From positions 1 to 30,073 of IMG/VR virus record IMGVR_UViG_3300031951_008391: a stretch of DNA of 30,073 nt; one strand, given 5' to 3'. Both the position numbers and the translations under genes were made by a program. A model generated the notes under the pieces. The model did not search any database, had not been told where the DNA came from, and saw only the letters and a program-made list of their open reading frames with translations. The stretch is from a virus. Shown here piece by piece: positions 22,040 to 29,031 of the stretch (position 1 is its first letter; the number at the start of each line of letters is the position of its first letter).

Positions 22040-22594
22040 TTATTTATCTTTCGGGAAGACCTTTTCAAGAACATCTACCACATCCGAAATCTCGTTTTCA
22101 TCAGCTTGATACTTGATAGCGACACCCCCTGCGTTGTCCCAAGCACGAGTATTGACTCCGTAATCGTCAATCAAGACGTTAGGAGTACCATCGGGCTGAA
22201 CTGCGTACTTGTACTTGTCATGCTCAAACACGATCTTGTCAGCAGAGACGTTAATGTGTTTTGCAAGCCATTCACGCTTGCCTTTGATAGAACCCTCACG
22301 GTCAAACCCAAGAGGACTACTTAGAATACGATATCCACCTGCATAACTCTTTACGATATCAAGCAGCTTATTAGCGTTAGCGAATGGGGGAATATCTCGG
22401 AATAGATGATATGCGTTGCTGTCTTTGAAGAACGTTTCCCATTCATCTTTGGTCATTTCGTTGTAGTGATCAACGTCATGAATTTCCGCAGCATAGTTAT
22501 ACAAGTCTGCTAGGACACCATCCATATCAACATAGACGATGGGCTTCGTTTTTTCTGACGGGGCAGAATCTTCCAAAAGTTCAACTATCTTCAT
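22040..22594 (-). CDS. HAD-superfamily 5'-deoxynucleotidase-like phosphatase with N-terminal leader
   Basis: The 184-residue protein has HAD motif I VDMDGVLAD (D23 nucleophile, D25), a Ser-containing motif II segment (RILSSPLG) and motif IV LIDDYGVN. The size and the DMDGVLAD form resemble 5'(3')-deoxyribonucleotidases, which dephosphorylate dNMPs. It could tune nucleotide pools with the dCMP deaminase gene elsewhere in the window. The domain is preceded by about 17 extra residues beginning MKIVELLEDS, similar to T4 capsid-targeting peptides. There is no Shine-Dalgarno. A promoter ends 6 bases before the ATG. Confidence 0.78.
   Translation of the reverse strand: MKIVELLEDSAPSEKTKPIVYVDMDGVLADLYNYAAEIHDVDHYNEMTKDEWETFFKDSNAYHLFRDIPPFANANKLLDIVKSYAGGYRILSSPLGFDREGSIKGKREWLAKHINVSADKIVFEHDKYKYAVQPDGTPNVLIDDYGVNTRAWDNAGGVAIKYQADENEISDVVDVLEKVFPKDK
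22041..22048 (-). promoter_or_regulatory. late-promoter-like box GATAAATA
   Basis: The box overlaps the stop of the nucleotidase gene on the minus strand and lies 23 bases before the ATG at 22017. The leader contains CGGAG, so this is an ordinary leadered late message, unlike the SOD and 59-aa genes. Confidence 0.6.
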
Positions 22595-22600
22595 ACTCTA

Positions 22601-22629
22601 TATTTAGCATACTACGGGGCTAAAGTCAA
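22601..22629 (-). promoter_or_regulatory. promoter TTGACT-17-TAAATA, also readable as a late box
   Basis: On the minus strand TTGACT (22629-22624) and TAAATA (22606-22601) are 17 bp apart with an extended TGC before the -10 box. The same hexamer is the core of GCTAAATA, a late-type box. Either way transcription would begin at or one base before the ATG at 22594. Confidence 0.55.
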
Positions 22630-22638
22630 GCCTTTTTG

Positions 22639-22646
22639 CATAAATA
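22639..22646 (+). promoter_or_regulatory. late-promoter-like box CATAAATA for the lysis cassette
   Basis: CATAAATA lies 27 bases before the M15 peptidase ATG. The predicted leader of about 22 bases contains GGGGAG. It is back to back with the minus-strand promoter at 22601-22629, only 9 bases away. Confidence 0.65.
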
Positions 22647-22673
22647 TACAGATAAAAAGAAGGGGAGCATATA

Positions 22674-23174
22674 ATGCCTACAAAATTAACTGAACACTTT
22701 ACACTAGAAGAAATGACCAAATCACCGACCGCAGATCGGTTGAAATTGTCAAATCAACCAACCGCAGAGCATATTGAGAACATGCGTTATTGCTGCGAGA
22801 AGATTCTTGAGCCAGTTCGCAAGCACTTTGACAAGCCAGTAACCATCAACTCATCATATCGCTCACCAAAGGTTAACGCTGCTGTAGGTGGTTCAAAGAC
22901 CAGCCAACACGTTAACGGTCAAGCTATTGACTTTGAAATCAACGGCATTTCAAACAAGGTTGTTGCTGACTGGATTGCTGATAACCTAGAGTTTGACCAA
23001 GTAATTTTGGAATTCTACGTAGAAGGTGACAAGAATTCGGGTTGGGTACACGCTTCTATCAAGAAAGAAGGCGGTAATCGCAAGCAGAAGTTGATCGCAA
23101 AGAAGGACGGTAAGTCAACTAAGTACTTGCCAACTAACGACTTTGATCCAAAAGACGAATGGAAAAAATTCTAA
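22674..23174 (+). CDS. peptidoglycan peptidase, M15 family
   Basis: The 166-residue enzyme has the M15 zinc-site signature. SSYRSPKVN leads into SQHVNGQAIDFE, with H79 and D86 as ligands, and GWVHAS supplies H126. This family (M15_3 type) cuts D-Ala or peptide cross-links in the cell wall and is used as phage endolysin or virion lysin. No signal peptide is visible. A late-type box and GGGGAG precede it. It opens a cassette with lipoprotein, holin and GH19 endolysin, so it most likely works in lysis. Confidence 0.87.
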   Translation: MPTKLTEHFTLEEMTKSPTADRLKLSNQPTAEHIENMRYCCEKILEPVRKHFDKPVTINSSYRSPKVNAAVGGSKTSQHVNGQAIDFEINGISNKVVADWIADNLEFDQVILEFYVEGDKNSGWVHASIKKEGGNRKQKLIAKKDGKSTKYLPTNDFDPKDEWKKF

Positions 23175-23184
23175 GGAGATTTAA

Positions 23185-23430
23185 ATGAAAGCAATTTTAA
23201 TTTTGTCGGCAGCATTATTGTTGGCAGGTTGCAACTCTCAGTACAGATATCCTTGTCAGGATCCGGATAACTGGGGCAAAGAAGAATGCAACAACGAAGT
23301 GTGTAAGGCTGAAGGTGAATGCACATCAGATGTGTTAGAGCCAAAGGCAGCAGAAGACCTAATTGAAGACGGTCTTATTGAAGACGCCACGCTAAACGCA
23401 GACACTACAGAAGCAGACACAGGAGAGTAA
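23185..23430 (+). CDS. lipoprotein of the lysis cassette
   Basis: The 81-residue protein has a lipoprotein signal (basic start, hydrophobic core, lipobox LLAGC with Cys16). The mature part carries several cysteines (YPCQD, EECNNEVCKAEGEC) and an acidic tail. Its place between a peptidase and the holin suggests an outer-membrane lysis factor, such as a spanin partner. The Cys-rich body is unlike Rz1 and no inner-membrane partner is obvious. AAGGAG precedes the ATG. Confidence 0.75.
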   Translation: MKAILILSAALLLAGCNSQYRYPCQDPDNWGKEECNNEVCKAEGECTSDVLEPKAAEDLIEDGLIEDATLNADTTEADTGE

Positions 23431-23432
23431 TA

Positions 23433-23777
23433 ATGGCAAATCAAAAAAAATCACGTAGCGATAGATACACTACAGAAGAATTAATGGCCCGTATGAAGTT
23501 CATCATCGGTACTTCGTTGTCATTCACTCTAACTGGTATCGTGTTTGTCGTACTATATTCATTAATTTTCGTAACTCAGCCAATCGGTGGTCAATCACCA
23601 AACGATGCTGAATTCTTTAAGTTGATTACCCCAATTGCAACATTCTTGACAGGTATCTTGTCAGGTATCATGTTAGGTAATGACAGTAAAAAGAAAGAAG
23701 AACAAGCAGATTCTTCGGAACCAGAACCATCATATGATGACGCCGTCGATTATAGTGCTGAAGGAGAAGTTAGATGA
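23433..23777 (+). CDS. putative holin, two membrane segments
   Basis: The 114-residue product has a basic N-terminus, two hydrophobic segments (about 23-47 and 63-82) and a charged acidic tail, the plan of a two-segment holin. It lies directly before the GH19 endolysin with an ATGA overlap and after the lipoprotein. It would form the membrane lesion that times lysis. Function is inferred from topology and position, since no specific family motif is seen. Confidence 0.72.
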   Translation: MANQKKSRSDRYTTEELMARMKFIIGTSLSFTLTGIVFVVLYSLIFVTQPIGGQSPNDAEFFKLITPIATFLTGILSGIMLGNDSKKKEEQADSSEPEPSYDDAVDYSAEGEVR

Positions 23778-24400
23778 GTCTTAAGCATCTTCAAAAAAAA
23801 TTAAGTATTACTGCTGACGGACTGTTTGGAAGAGGTACGCTAAAAGCTGCGGTAAATCATTATAAGATGAGTCCGATTCGTGCGGTACACTTCTTTGCAC
23901 AATGTGCCCATGAAAGCGGCGGCTTTACCGTATTCAATGAAAATCTAAATTATAGTGCCAGAGGTTTACAAGGCATTTTTAAGAAGTATTTTCCTGATGC
24001 TGCTACTGCTGCAAGATACGAGCGTAAGCCGGAAATGATTGCAAATCGTGTTTATGCAAATCGTATGGGTAACGGTGATGAAAAGAGTGGCGACGGTTGG
24101 AGATTCCGTGGTCGCGGCGCTATTCAGTTGACTGGTAAAGACAACTATCTAGCATTCTCAAAGCACATCGGAGACCCAGAGGTAATGACTAACCCTGATA
24201 TCGTTGCAACTAAGTATTCTTTTGAGAGCGCAATGTTCTTCTTTGAAACAAATAAGCTATGGGCTATTTGTGACAAGGGCGTAGATGATGCTACTATCCT
24301 TGCTCTAACAAAGAGAATTAACGGTGGTACTCACGGTCTTGATGATCGTAAAGACAAGACTAAAAAGTACGCTGTAATGTTAGGCGTTATCAAGGGCTAA
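23774..24400 (+). CDS. endolysin, glycoside hydrolase family 19
   Basis: The 208-residue enzyme has a short N-terminal LQKKLSITADGLFGRGTL segment, like the start of a peptidoglycan-binding domain. The GH19 catalytic core follows: AHESGGF with E47 as proton donor, NYSARGLQGIF, then GWRFRGRGAIQLTGKDNY. GH19 endolysins cut the glycan strand of peptidoglycan. The start overlaps the holin stop as ATGA, and the 3' end overlaps the convergent gene at 24390 by 11 bases. All recognisable core motifs are intact. Confidence 0.9.
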   Translation: MSLKHLQKKLSITADGLFGRGTLKAAVNHYKMSPIRAVHFFAQCAHESGGFTVFNENLNYSARGLQGIFKKYFPDAATAARYERKPEMIANRVYANRMGNGDEKSGDGWRFRGRGAIQLTGKDNYLAFSKHIGDPEVMTNPDIVATKYSFESAMFFFETNKLWAICDKGVDDATILALTKRINGGTHGLDDRKDKTKKYAVMLGVIKG

Positions 24401-24674
24401 TAATTTTTGTTTTTCTGTCCTTACGGATAGGAACATAGTCAACATTAGGTACGGGGGTTCTATCAGGAACGATGCTATGGAAGTCTTGCATATCATCCCC
24501 GTACTTCAACATAATATATGACAGAATTTTACCAAACTCTTTATTTTCGGGGAAACCCAATATTAGATTTTCCGCATATTGAATCTTTGTCTTATACTTC
24601 TTAATCAGAGAAGAATCTTTGAGGATATCATCAAAGTTGTTACTCTCTCTCGTGAACATTAAAAACTTCATCAT
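24390..24674 (-). CDS. conserved phage protein, unknown function
   Basis: The 94-residue product (start MMKFLMFTRESNNFDD) begins in an ATGA overlap with the upstream stop. An in-frame GTG at 24683 is less natural. The middle has ILGFPENKEFGKILSYIMLKYG. The end is Pro/Arg/Lys-rich. I do not recognise a function. It converges on the endolysin gene with an 11-base overlap and no visible terminator. Confidence 0.6.
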   Translation of the reverse strand: MMKFLMFTRESNNFDDILKDSSLIKKYKTKIQYAENLILGFPENKEFGKILSYIMLKYGDDMQDFHSIVPDRTPVPNVDYVPIRKDRKTKIISP

Positions 24675-24874
24675 TTCTTCCACATCAAAAATGCTACATA
24701 GTCTTTTTCAGACTCAAATAAAAACTCCCAACGACCTGTATCACTATGATAGTCAATATCTAGGTACCTATATTCAGCTTCACAGTTACGCTCACACCAA
24801 TCTAATACTGGTTGTAACTCTCCGTAATCAATATGTATGTTAGCTTTATGTGCGGTCGGTATATTGATGGACAT
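24671..24874 (-). CDS. small conserved phage protein
   Basis: The 67-residue product begins MSINIPTAHKANIHIDYGEL and ends EKDYVAFLMWKK, a pattern conserved in marine T4-like phages without known role. AAAGAG lies 8 bases before the ATG at 24874, which falls inside the dCMP deaminase gene. A GTG at 24883 is too close to that site. It contains two cysteines (WCERNC). Confidence 0.65.
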   Translation of the reverse strand: MSINIPTAHKANIHIDYGELQPVLDWCERNCEAEYRYLDIDYHSDTGRWEFLFESEKDYVAFLMWKK

Positions 24875-25274
24875 TGATACCACTCTTTCTAAGAAAGTTT
24901 AATCCGTCGTCACTGCGATATGTTTCTTTGTAGTACACAGTTTCAATTCCGGCTTGATAGATAAGCTTTGCACAGTCAATGCACGGAGCGTGAGTACAGA
25001 ACAGTGTTGCATCCTCACTTGATACAGTTGACCTTGCTACCTTTGCCAAGGCGTTGCTCTCGGCGTGGAGTACCTCAGGTTTAGTCTTAAGTGAACCATC
25101 TTCCTGCTCAATCTCGCAAGTGTTCTCCCAATCAGTTGGCATACCGTTATAACCGGTGCCGATAGTCTGATTGCCCTTAACAATAACAGCGCCAACTTGC
25201 AATCTCTTTGCATAGCTTAGCGTAGCAGTAAGTTCTGCTACCTTCATAAAATAATCAATAAACTTAGGTTTCAT
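24846..25274 (-). CDS. dCMP/cytidine deaminase, zinc-dependent
   Basis: This enzyme deaminates dCMP to dUMP, feeding dTTP synthesis during phage replication. The 142-residue protein has the zinc motif HAE (H70, E72) and PCxxC (C98, C101), the substrate-loop TGYNGMPTDW and the usual length of phage dCMP deaminases. The ATG at 25274 overlaps the upstream stop as TAATG and is preferred over one 9 bases upstream. Extra Cys/His positions (C53) may help bind a second zinc, as in T4 Cd. No regulatory site is seen. Confidence 0.92.
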   Translation of the reverse strand: MKPKFIDYFMKVAELTATLSYAKRLQVGAVIVKGNQTIGTGYNGMPTDWENTCEIEQEDGSLKTKPEVLHAESNALAKVARSTVSSEDATLFCTHAPCIDCAKLIYQAGIETVYYKETYRSDDGLNFLRKSGINVHQYTDRT

Positions 25275-25804
25275 TAGTCCCACAGGTTCCTATAATATTT
25301 ACCAAACAACTCTAGACCTTCTTGAATACGGTCTTCGTGCAAGTTACGTCCAATGTGGTCATACCAGTGTTCGCCAGGATTCTCGTCAACCATTTCATAT
25401 GCTTTTTCTACATTGCCGGTTGTAGGGTTAGTAATCTCAATAGGCTTCCAACCCAGCTTCATATGACCGTGATGATATTTACTGTCATAACTATCATCTA
25501 CGATTTGCTGGAAGCTCCAAATCATTTTGTTAAGGATTTCATCCCATTGGTCGCATAGTTTGTCAAACACTTCGTTTTCATCTTCTTGGATGAAATCAAA
25601 GCACAGGTTATTGTCCATATCGCCACCGATACGATCAACAAGCCCGCTAGGAACACCGTGTTTGGATTTCTTAAGTTGTAGCAATAACGGTAGAATAAGC
25701 AACGCCGCAGTGTGATCCATACTATAGGTATCCCACCGGTCAACAGCTACTTCTACTTTTCTTTCGTTTGGCCCGTTGTTAAATTTCCTAAAATTAGCCT
25801 TCAT
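25274..25804 (-). CDS. conserved phage protein, unknown function
   Basis: The 176-residue protein contains RWDTYSMDHTAALLILPLLLQLK (two adjoining segments at about 23-45) and a C-terminal KYYRNLWD. The W-D-T-Y-S-M-D-H segment is conserved in many T4-like phages. Several His and Asp residues could bind metal, but no known catalytic motif is assigned. It is coupled on both sides (ATGA with the upstream gene, TAATG with the deaminase). Confidence 0.68.
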   Translation of the reverse strand: MKANFRKFNNGPNERKVEVAVDRWDTYSMDHTAALLILPLLLQLKKSKHGVPSGLVDRIGGDMDNNLCFDFIQEDENEVFDKLCDQWDEILNKMIWSFQQIVDDSYDSKYHHGHMKLGWKPIEITNPTTGNVEKAYEMVDENPGEHWYDHIGRNLHEDRIQEGLELFGKYYRNLWD

Positions 25805-26136
25805 TCAACTACCCGAAGCTTTCCGTTGATGCACCAAAATGCCCGTTCACCGGCTTCCTCTGGATAGAGAACAACAGCAAGTGAAATCTTCTTGCTATCC
25901 CAAAGATTCAGCGGAATATCTTCAAGCTTTTCAGCTTGGCACAGAAAGTTAGTACTATCCTTCTCATAGAGATAATACTGATTATCAACCTTCTCCAGAA
26001 CTCCGATAGGGATAGTTGCTTTGTTTAGTGTATCTTGAATATGCTTTGACCCTACCATCTTCATAGTAGCGGTTTTACCCAACCAATACATTCCGTAACC
26101 ATAGACGATGAAGGCAATAACAGTAAAAAAGTCCAT
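25801..26136 (-). CDS. small membrane-anchored protein
   Basis: The 111-residue product has an N-terminal membrane segment (about 3-20, FFTVIAFIVYGYGMYWLG) and a soluble C-terminal part with mixed strands ending WCINGKLRVVE. GGAGAT precedes the ATG one base after the metallophosphoesterase stop. The next gene overlaps as ATGA. Unknown function. Confidence 0.62.
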   Translation of the reverse strand: MDFFTVIAFIVYGYGMYWLGKTATMKMVGSKHIQDTLNKATIPIGVLEKVDNQYYLYEKDSTNFLCQAEKLEDIPLNLWDSKKISLAVVLYPEEAGERAFWCINGKLRVVE

Positions 26137-26137
26137 T

Positions 26138-26980
26138 TTAAATCTCCAAAAACTTTAGTTCAAAATAATCAGCATGAGGATCATGCCCCTTATAGCCCCT
26201 AGGATTGCACACAATGCGAGTCTCTCCCATCATATAGTCAAACGGATCGTGCATATGTCCGTGAGTCCAGAGGGCTATCTGAGGGCGATCTAGGATGAAC
26301 TCTGACAAGTCACTGTAATACCCACCATTCATATAATATTCATTCTTATATCGCTCGTGAATGCTCAATGATGTAGGAGCGTGATGCCCGACTACGACAT
26401 ACTTCTTAGAAGCATCACTGTCAACTATGCTCTTGATATACTCTAATGTCTCTCTGTGATGCACTACGGAGTCCAGAGGGCTAAATCTAGCATAGTTACG
26501 CTGACTGTTACGAATGATTCTAAAGTCGTTTATCATGCTCTCAATCAAATGTAGCGTAGTAGGGTCGTTCCTATTCATATCCGTCCAGAGGGTGCCTCCT
26601 ACAAAGGTTACGCCTTCAATCTCAACTTGCTCTTTGTCAAGGAAGTGAATGTTAGGATAATTCTTCATTTCTTCACGCAGCCAACCATATGCATCTGGGA
26701 ACCGACCATGATAGAACTCATGGTTGCCCGCAATGTATATTACATACTCGTATTCTTGACTGACATGGTTGAAGAACTCGCGGTACTTATAAGCCGCGCC
26801 CTGATTTCTGCCGGGCTTCATAGCATCAGCGGGAACGGGCTTATCAATAGGATGGTCATGCAGCGAATGTGCTACACAAATATCACCAGACAGAATGAGG
26901 ACCTTCGCACCCTCTGTGTTAGGGAGCGTGATAGTCTCGAATTCGAGGTGAAGGTCAGAGGCTAGTGCAATTTTCATCAT
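26138..26980 (-). CDS. calcineurin-like metallophosphoesterase
   Basis: The 280-residue enzyme shows the full metallophosphoesterase motif series: D9-x-H11 (SDLHLEF), GD (32-33, in LSGDICV), GNHE (85-88), GHH (in VVVGHHAPTS) and HGHMH near the C-terminus. It should hydrolyse a phosphoester, with substrate unknown: nucleotide, nucleic-acid end or phosphoprotein. The start may be M1 (26980) or M2 (26977). Both lie only 5-8 bases after a perfect promoter -10 box, and no Shine-Dalgarno sequence is present. The message from that promoter would therefore be leaderless. Confidence 0.88.
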   Translation of the reverse strand: MMKIALASDLHLEFETITLPNTEGAKVLILSGDICVAHSLHDHPIDKPVPADAMKPGRNQGAAYKYREFFNHVSQEYEYVIYIAGNHEFYHGRFPDAYGWLREEMKNYPNIHFLDKEQVEIEGVTFVGGTLWTDMNRNDPTTLHLIESMINDFRIIRNSQRNYARFSPLDSVVHHRETLEYIKSIVDSDASKKYVVVGHHAPTSLSIHERYKNEYYMNGGYYSDLSEFILDRPQIALWTHGHMHDPFDYMMGETRIVCNPRGYKGHDPHADYFELKFLEI

Positions 26981-26985
26981 GTCTC

Positions 26986-27014
26986 ATTATAGCAAATTAT
27001 GCTGGGTATGTCAA
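26986..27014 (-). promoter_or_regulatory. consensus sigma70 promoter, TTGACA-17-TATAAT
   Basis: On the minus strand TTGACA (27014-27009) and TATAAT (26991-26986) match consensus at all 12 bases with 17-bp spacing and an extended TGC. The -35 box contains the stop codon of the upstream gene. Five bases after the -10 box the metallophosphoesterase ATG begins. Confidence 0.88.
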
Positions 27015-27493
27015 TCACTATCTTCTATATATCCCTGTTCTTCTGCGTGTTTGTCACATAGTACAAGCACCCATCTTTGCTTTTCAGTGCTACGACTTGT
27101 TCCGGGGTTTCCGCATACTTCGCAAATTCGTGAGGTCATGGATGTTGCCATAGACTCTAGACCACGAATATAATCATCCCCACCGGAATAATAGAAACGC
27201 AAGGTACCAAACTTTTCCTTAATCTGTGTTGCTACAACTTGCTCAACAAGTTCAGGAACTACTCGTTCTTTACGCTCACCAAATTTAGTCCATACATACT
27301 CAGGATCGTTTACATCTTCGTTCCATTCAATTGCATACTGTCGCTGTGTTACAGCATTGTCAATATGATTTTGAATGTTAGCGCACAGTAAGTCAATGAT
27401 ATCAAACCAGCCATCGTTGATGCCGATATCGCACGGCCGCGAAAAGATAAGAGGATACTTCTCTATAATGTGTTGTTCTAGTTCGGGTATCAT
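27011..27493 (-). CDS. conserved phage protein with C-terminal zinc motif
   Basis: The 160-residue protein has KEKFGTLRFYYSGGDDY in the middle and CEVCGNPG ... LCDKHA near the C-terminus, suggesting a CxxC-C-H zinc site. The KFGTLRFYYSGGD stretch is shared by several phage hypotheticals I know. The start overlaps the upstream gene as ATGA, and the stop lies within a promoter. Function unknown. Confidence 0.68.
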   Translation of the reverse strand: MIPELEQHIIEKYPLIFSRPCDIGINDGWFDIIDLLCANIQNHIDNAVTQRQYAIEWNEDVNDPEYVWTKFGERKERVVPELVEQVVATQIKEKFGTLRFYYSGGDDYIRGLESMATSMTSRICEVCGNPGTSRSTEKQRWVLVLCDKHAEEQGYIEDSD

Positions 27494-28098
27494 TGAGAAC
27501 CTATTAGTAATTTGTCTTTTGCAATATTAATTGCGACAATTATTCTTTCTTCATCATGATCTGAATTCGGAACAAAATGCTCACACATACCTGGCATTAC
27601 AACAAGCATACCTGGCTTAGGAACAATAGTCAAGTCACCCTGAACTGTTGGGATGACCAATGGCGAAGAACCTTCCGGTACCGCAGCATAATACACACAT
27701 GCTAAATCTACCATCCTGTGATTATGCACAACAGCATGATCATTTTTATTATACACAATAAACCAGTAATGAGATACCAAATACGTATAAGGGAAAGTCC
27801 AAATAGGCTTTACTCTATTTTTTACAGCATTTAACAGATCCTCAAATCCTACTATTTTATTGTTGTTTGGTCTAATATAGATAGAATTCCAAGCATAAAC
27901 TACTTGATCCTTATCTCTGAATTCTTCTTGCTGATATGACTTACACAAATCAACAATTTGGTTTGGATCTATTTCGGAGTTTAGATCAAAAGTATAAATT
28001 TGAAAAGGCAATGTTTGAGTTTGGCTGATGATATGTGCTGGATGTGACTCATTCTTTTGTTTGAGTTTTTTCAAGCCATCCTGAAAATTAGGTGTCAT
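27490..28098 (-). CDS. putative 2-oxoglutarate-Fe(II) oxygenase
   Basis: The 202-residue protein matches the phage 2OG-Fe(II) oxygenase pattern in its C-terminal half. HNHRMVDLACVYYA (H125, H127, D131) is followed by LVIPTVQGDLTIVPKPG, VVMPGMCEHFVPNS (H174) and EERIIVAINI (R185). The HxH/D, distal His and Arg fit metal and 2-oxoglutarate binding. These enzymes hydroxylate proteins, nucleic acids or small molecules, and the substrate is not known here. It overlaps the next gene as ATGA and is preceded by the DUF3850 gene. Confidence 0.75.
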   Translation of the reverse strand: MTPNFQDGLKKLKQKNESHPAHIISQTQTLPFQIYTFDLNSEIDPNQIVDLCKSYQQEEFRDKDQVVYAWNSIYIRPNNNKIVGFEDLLNAVKNRVKPIWTFPYTYLVSHYWFIVYNKNDHAVVHNHRMVDLACVYYAAVPEGSSPLVIPTVQGDLTIVPKPGMLVVMPGMCEHFVPNSDHDEERIIVAINIAKDKLLIGSQ

Positions 28099-28101
28099 TT
28101 C

Positions 28102-28374
28102 TTATGACACCGGCTCTAAGGAAAGAATGCAATAATTCTTATCAAGCGCAGCAGAAGAAAATGCACACGGAGTCTTATGTGAGGTAATATACGTAATCTT
28201 CATACGCATTTCATTACCTGTATATGCACCCTTGAACGGATCATATTCCTGTAGGTTTAGAATGTCACCTACTTGATAATCACGATCCTTTAGGTCACGC
28301 ATATCGTGCTTCTTCTCACCGCGCTTAAACGCTTGGAAAAAAGCTACCCAACTCTTTACGTTATATTCAGTCAT
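28102..28374 (-). CDS. DUF3850-like small protein (ASCH/PUA-related fold)
   Basis: The 90-residue product shows the DUF3850 pattern. KSWVAFFQAFKRGEKKHDMR is followed by DRDYQVGDILNLQEYDP, YTGNEM, and a closing strand YCILSLEPV. This fold is related to ASCH and PUA domains and is thought to bind RNA or nucleotides. It sits three bases before the 2OG oxygenase gene. A role as RNA-binding or base-modification partner is inference. Confidence 0.76.
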   Translation of the reverse strand: MTEYNVKSWVAFFQAFKRGEKKHDMRDLKDRDYQVGDILNLQEYDPFKGAYTGNEMRMKITYITSHKTPCAFSSAALDKNYCILSLEPVS

Positions 28375-28381
28375 ACTGTCC

Positions 28382-28642
28382 TCATTTCGTTAACATCTTT
28401 ACTAATTGTTCTGGCTTGATCATTTCGTGAACTCCTTTAACAGATAGTTCTACAAGTTCAAGTTCTACGATTTCCCAAATGCCAACATTTACATGGTCAT
28501 ACTTCAACGAATTAGTAAGAAAGGCGCGGAGTTTACCGAGAGTGGGAAAGATTCTACCATCCTTATACCAACTGTGGTAAGTAGGAGTTCCCTTAAGGAA
28601 CATTTCAGGCCTGTTCTTATTGCGAATCTTATAAACAATCAC
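28382..28642 (-). CDS. conserved small phage protein
   Basis: The 86-residue product starts MIVYKIRNKNRPEMFLKG, continues with SWYKDGRIFPTLGKLRAFL and ends in a hydrophobic/acidic strand. It resembles a small T4-like family that opens YKIRNK and has a W-x-K-x-G-K-I segment, with unknown function. The start overlaps the upstream stop as ATGA. Confidence 0.66.
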   Translation of the reverse strand: MIVYKIRNKNRPEMFLKGTPTYHSWYKDGRIFPTLGKLRAFLTNSLKYDHVNVGIWEIVELELVELSVKGVHEMIKPEQLVKMLTK

Positions 28643-29028
28643 GAGACAATCATCCCGTTCTGCCTAAGGTCATCAATCATATGCCGGCGCTCCTTAGGAT
28701 TAACCTTGAGAGAAACCTTCTGACCATAATCACCGGCTTCTTCATATGCTTGCTTAGATTCAGTCAAACCCATGCCAGTGTACTGACGAATAATCTTAAT
28801 GCAGGCGATCTTGTTAGAACCCGCAACAGCGCCAGTCAACGTAACACGGTCCTCATGACTGCCGGTCAACATAGCAAAGAAAATCTTGCCCTTAACATCG
28901 GGGTCAAGAGTATTTGCAATGGTGTCCCACAACTCCATACCAGTCTCACTACCATATGCAGTCGTGATACTACGAATGAATGCAATACCATCACTCACGA
29001 TAGCGTCCATATGTTCATCAGTAACCAT
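28639..29028 (-). CDS. protein with ribosomal L7/L12 C-terminal-like domain
   Basis: The 129-residue product has an unassigned N-terminal helical half. Residues about 73-98 (KIACIKIIRQYTGMGLTESK, then AYEEA) match the signature helices of the L7/L12 C-terminal domain, which recruits translation GTPases to the ribosome. Without the L12 N-terminal dimerisation region it may bind factors or ribosomes as a decoy or adaptor. L12-like genes have been reported in marine phages. An IF-1 gene in the same window makes a translation role more plausible. It overlaps its neighbour as ATGA. Confidence 0.68.
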   Translation of the reverse strand: MVTDEHMDAIVSDGIAFIRSITTAYGSETGMELWDTIANTLDPDVKGKIFFAMLTGSHEDRVTLTGAVAGSNKIACIKIIRQYTGMGLTESKQAYEEAGDYGQKVSLKVNPKERRHMIDDLRQNGMIVS

Positions 29029-29031
29029 ATA

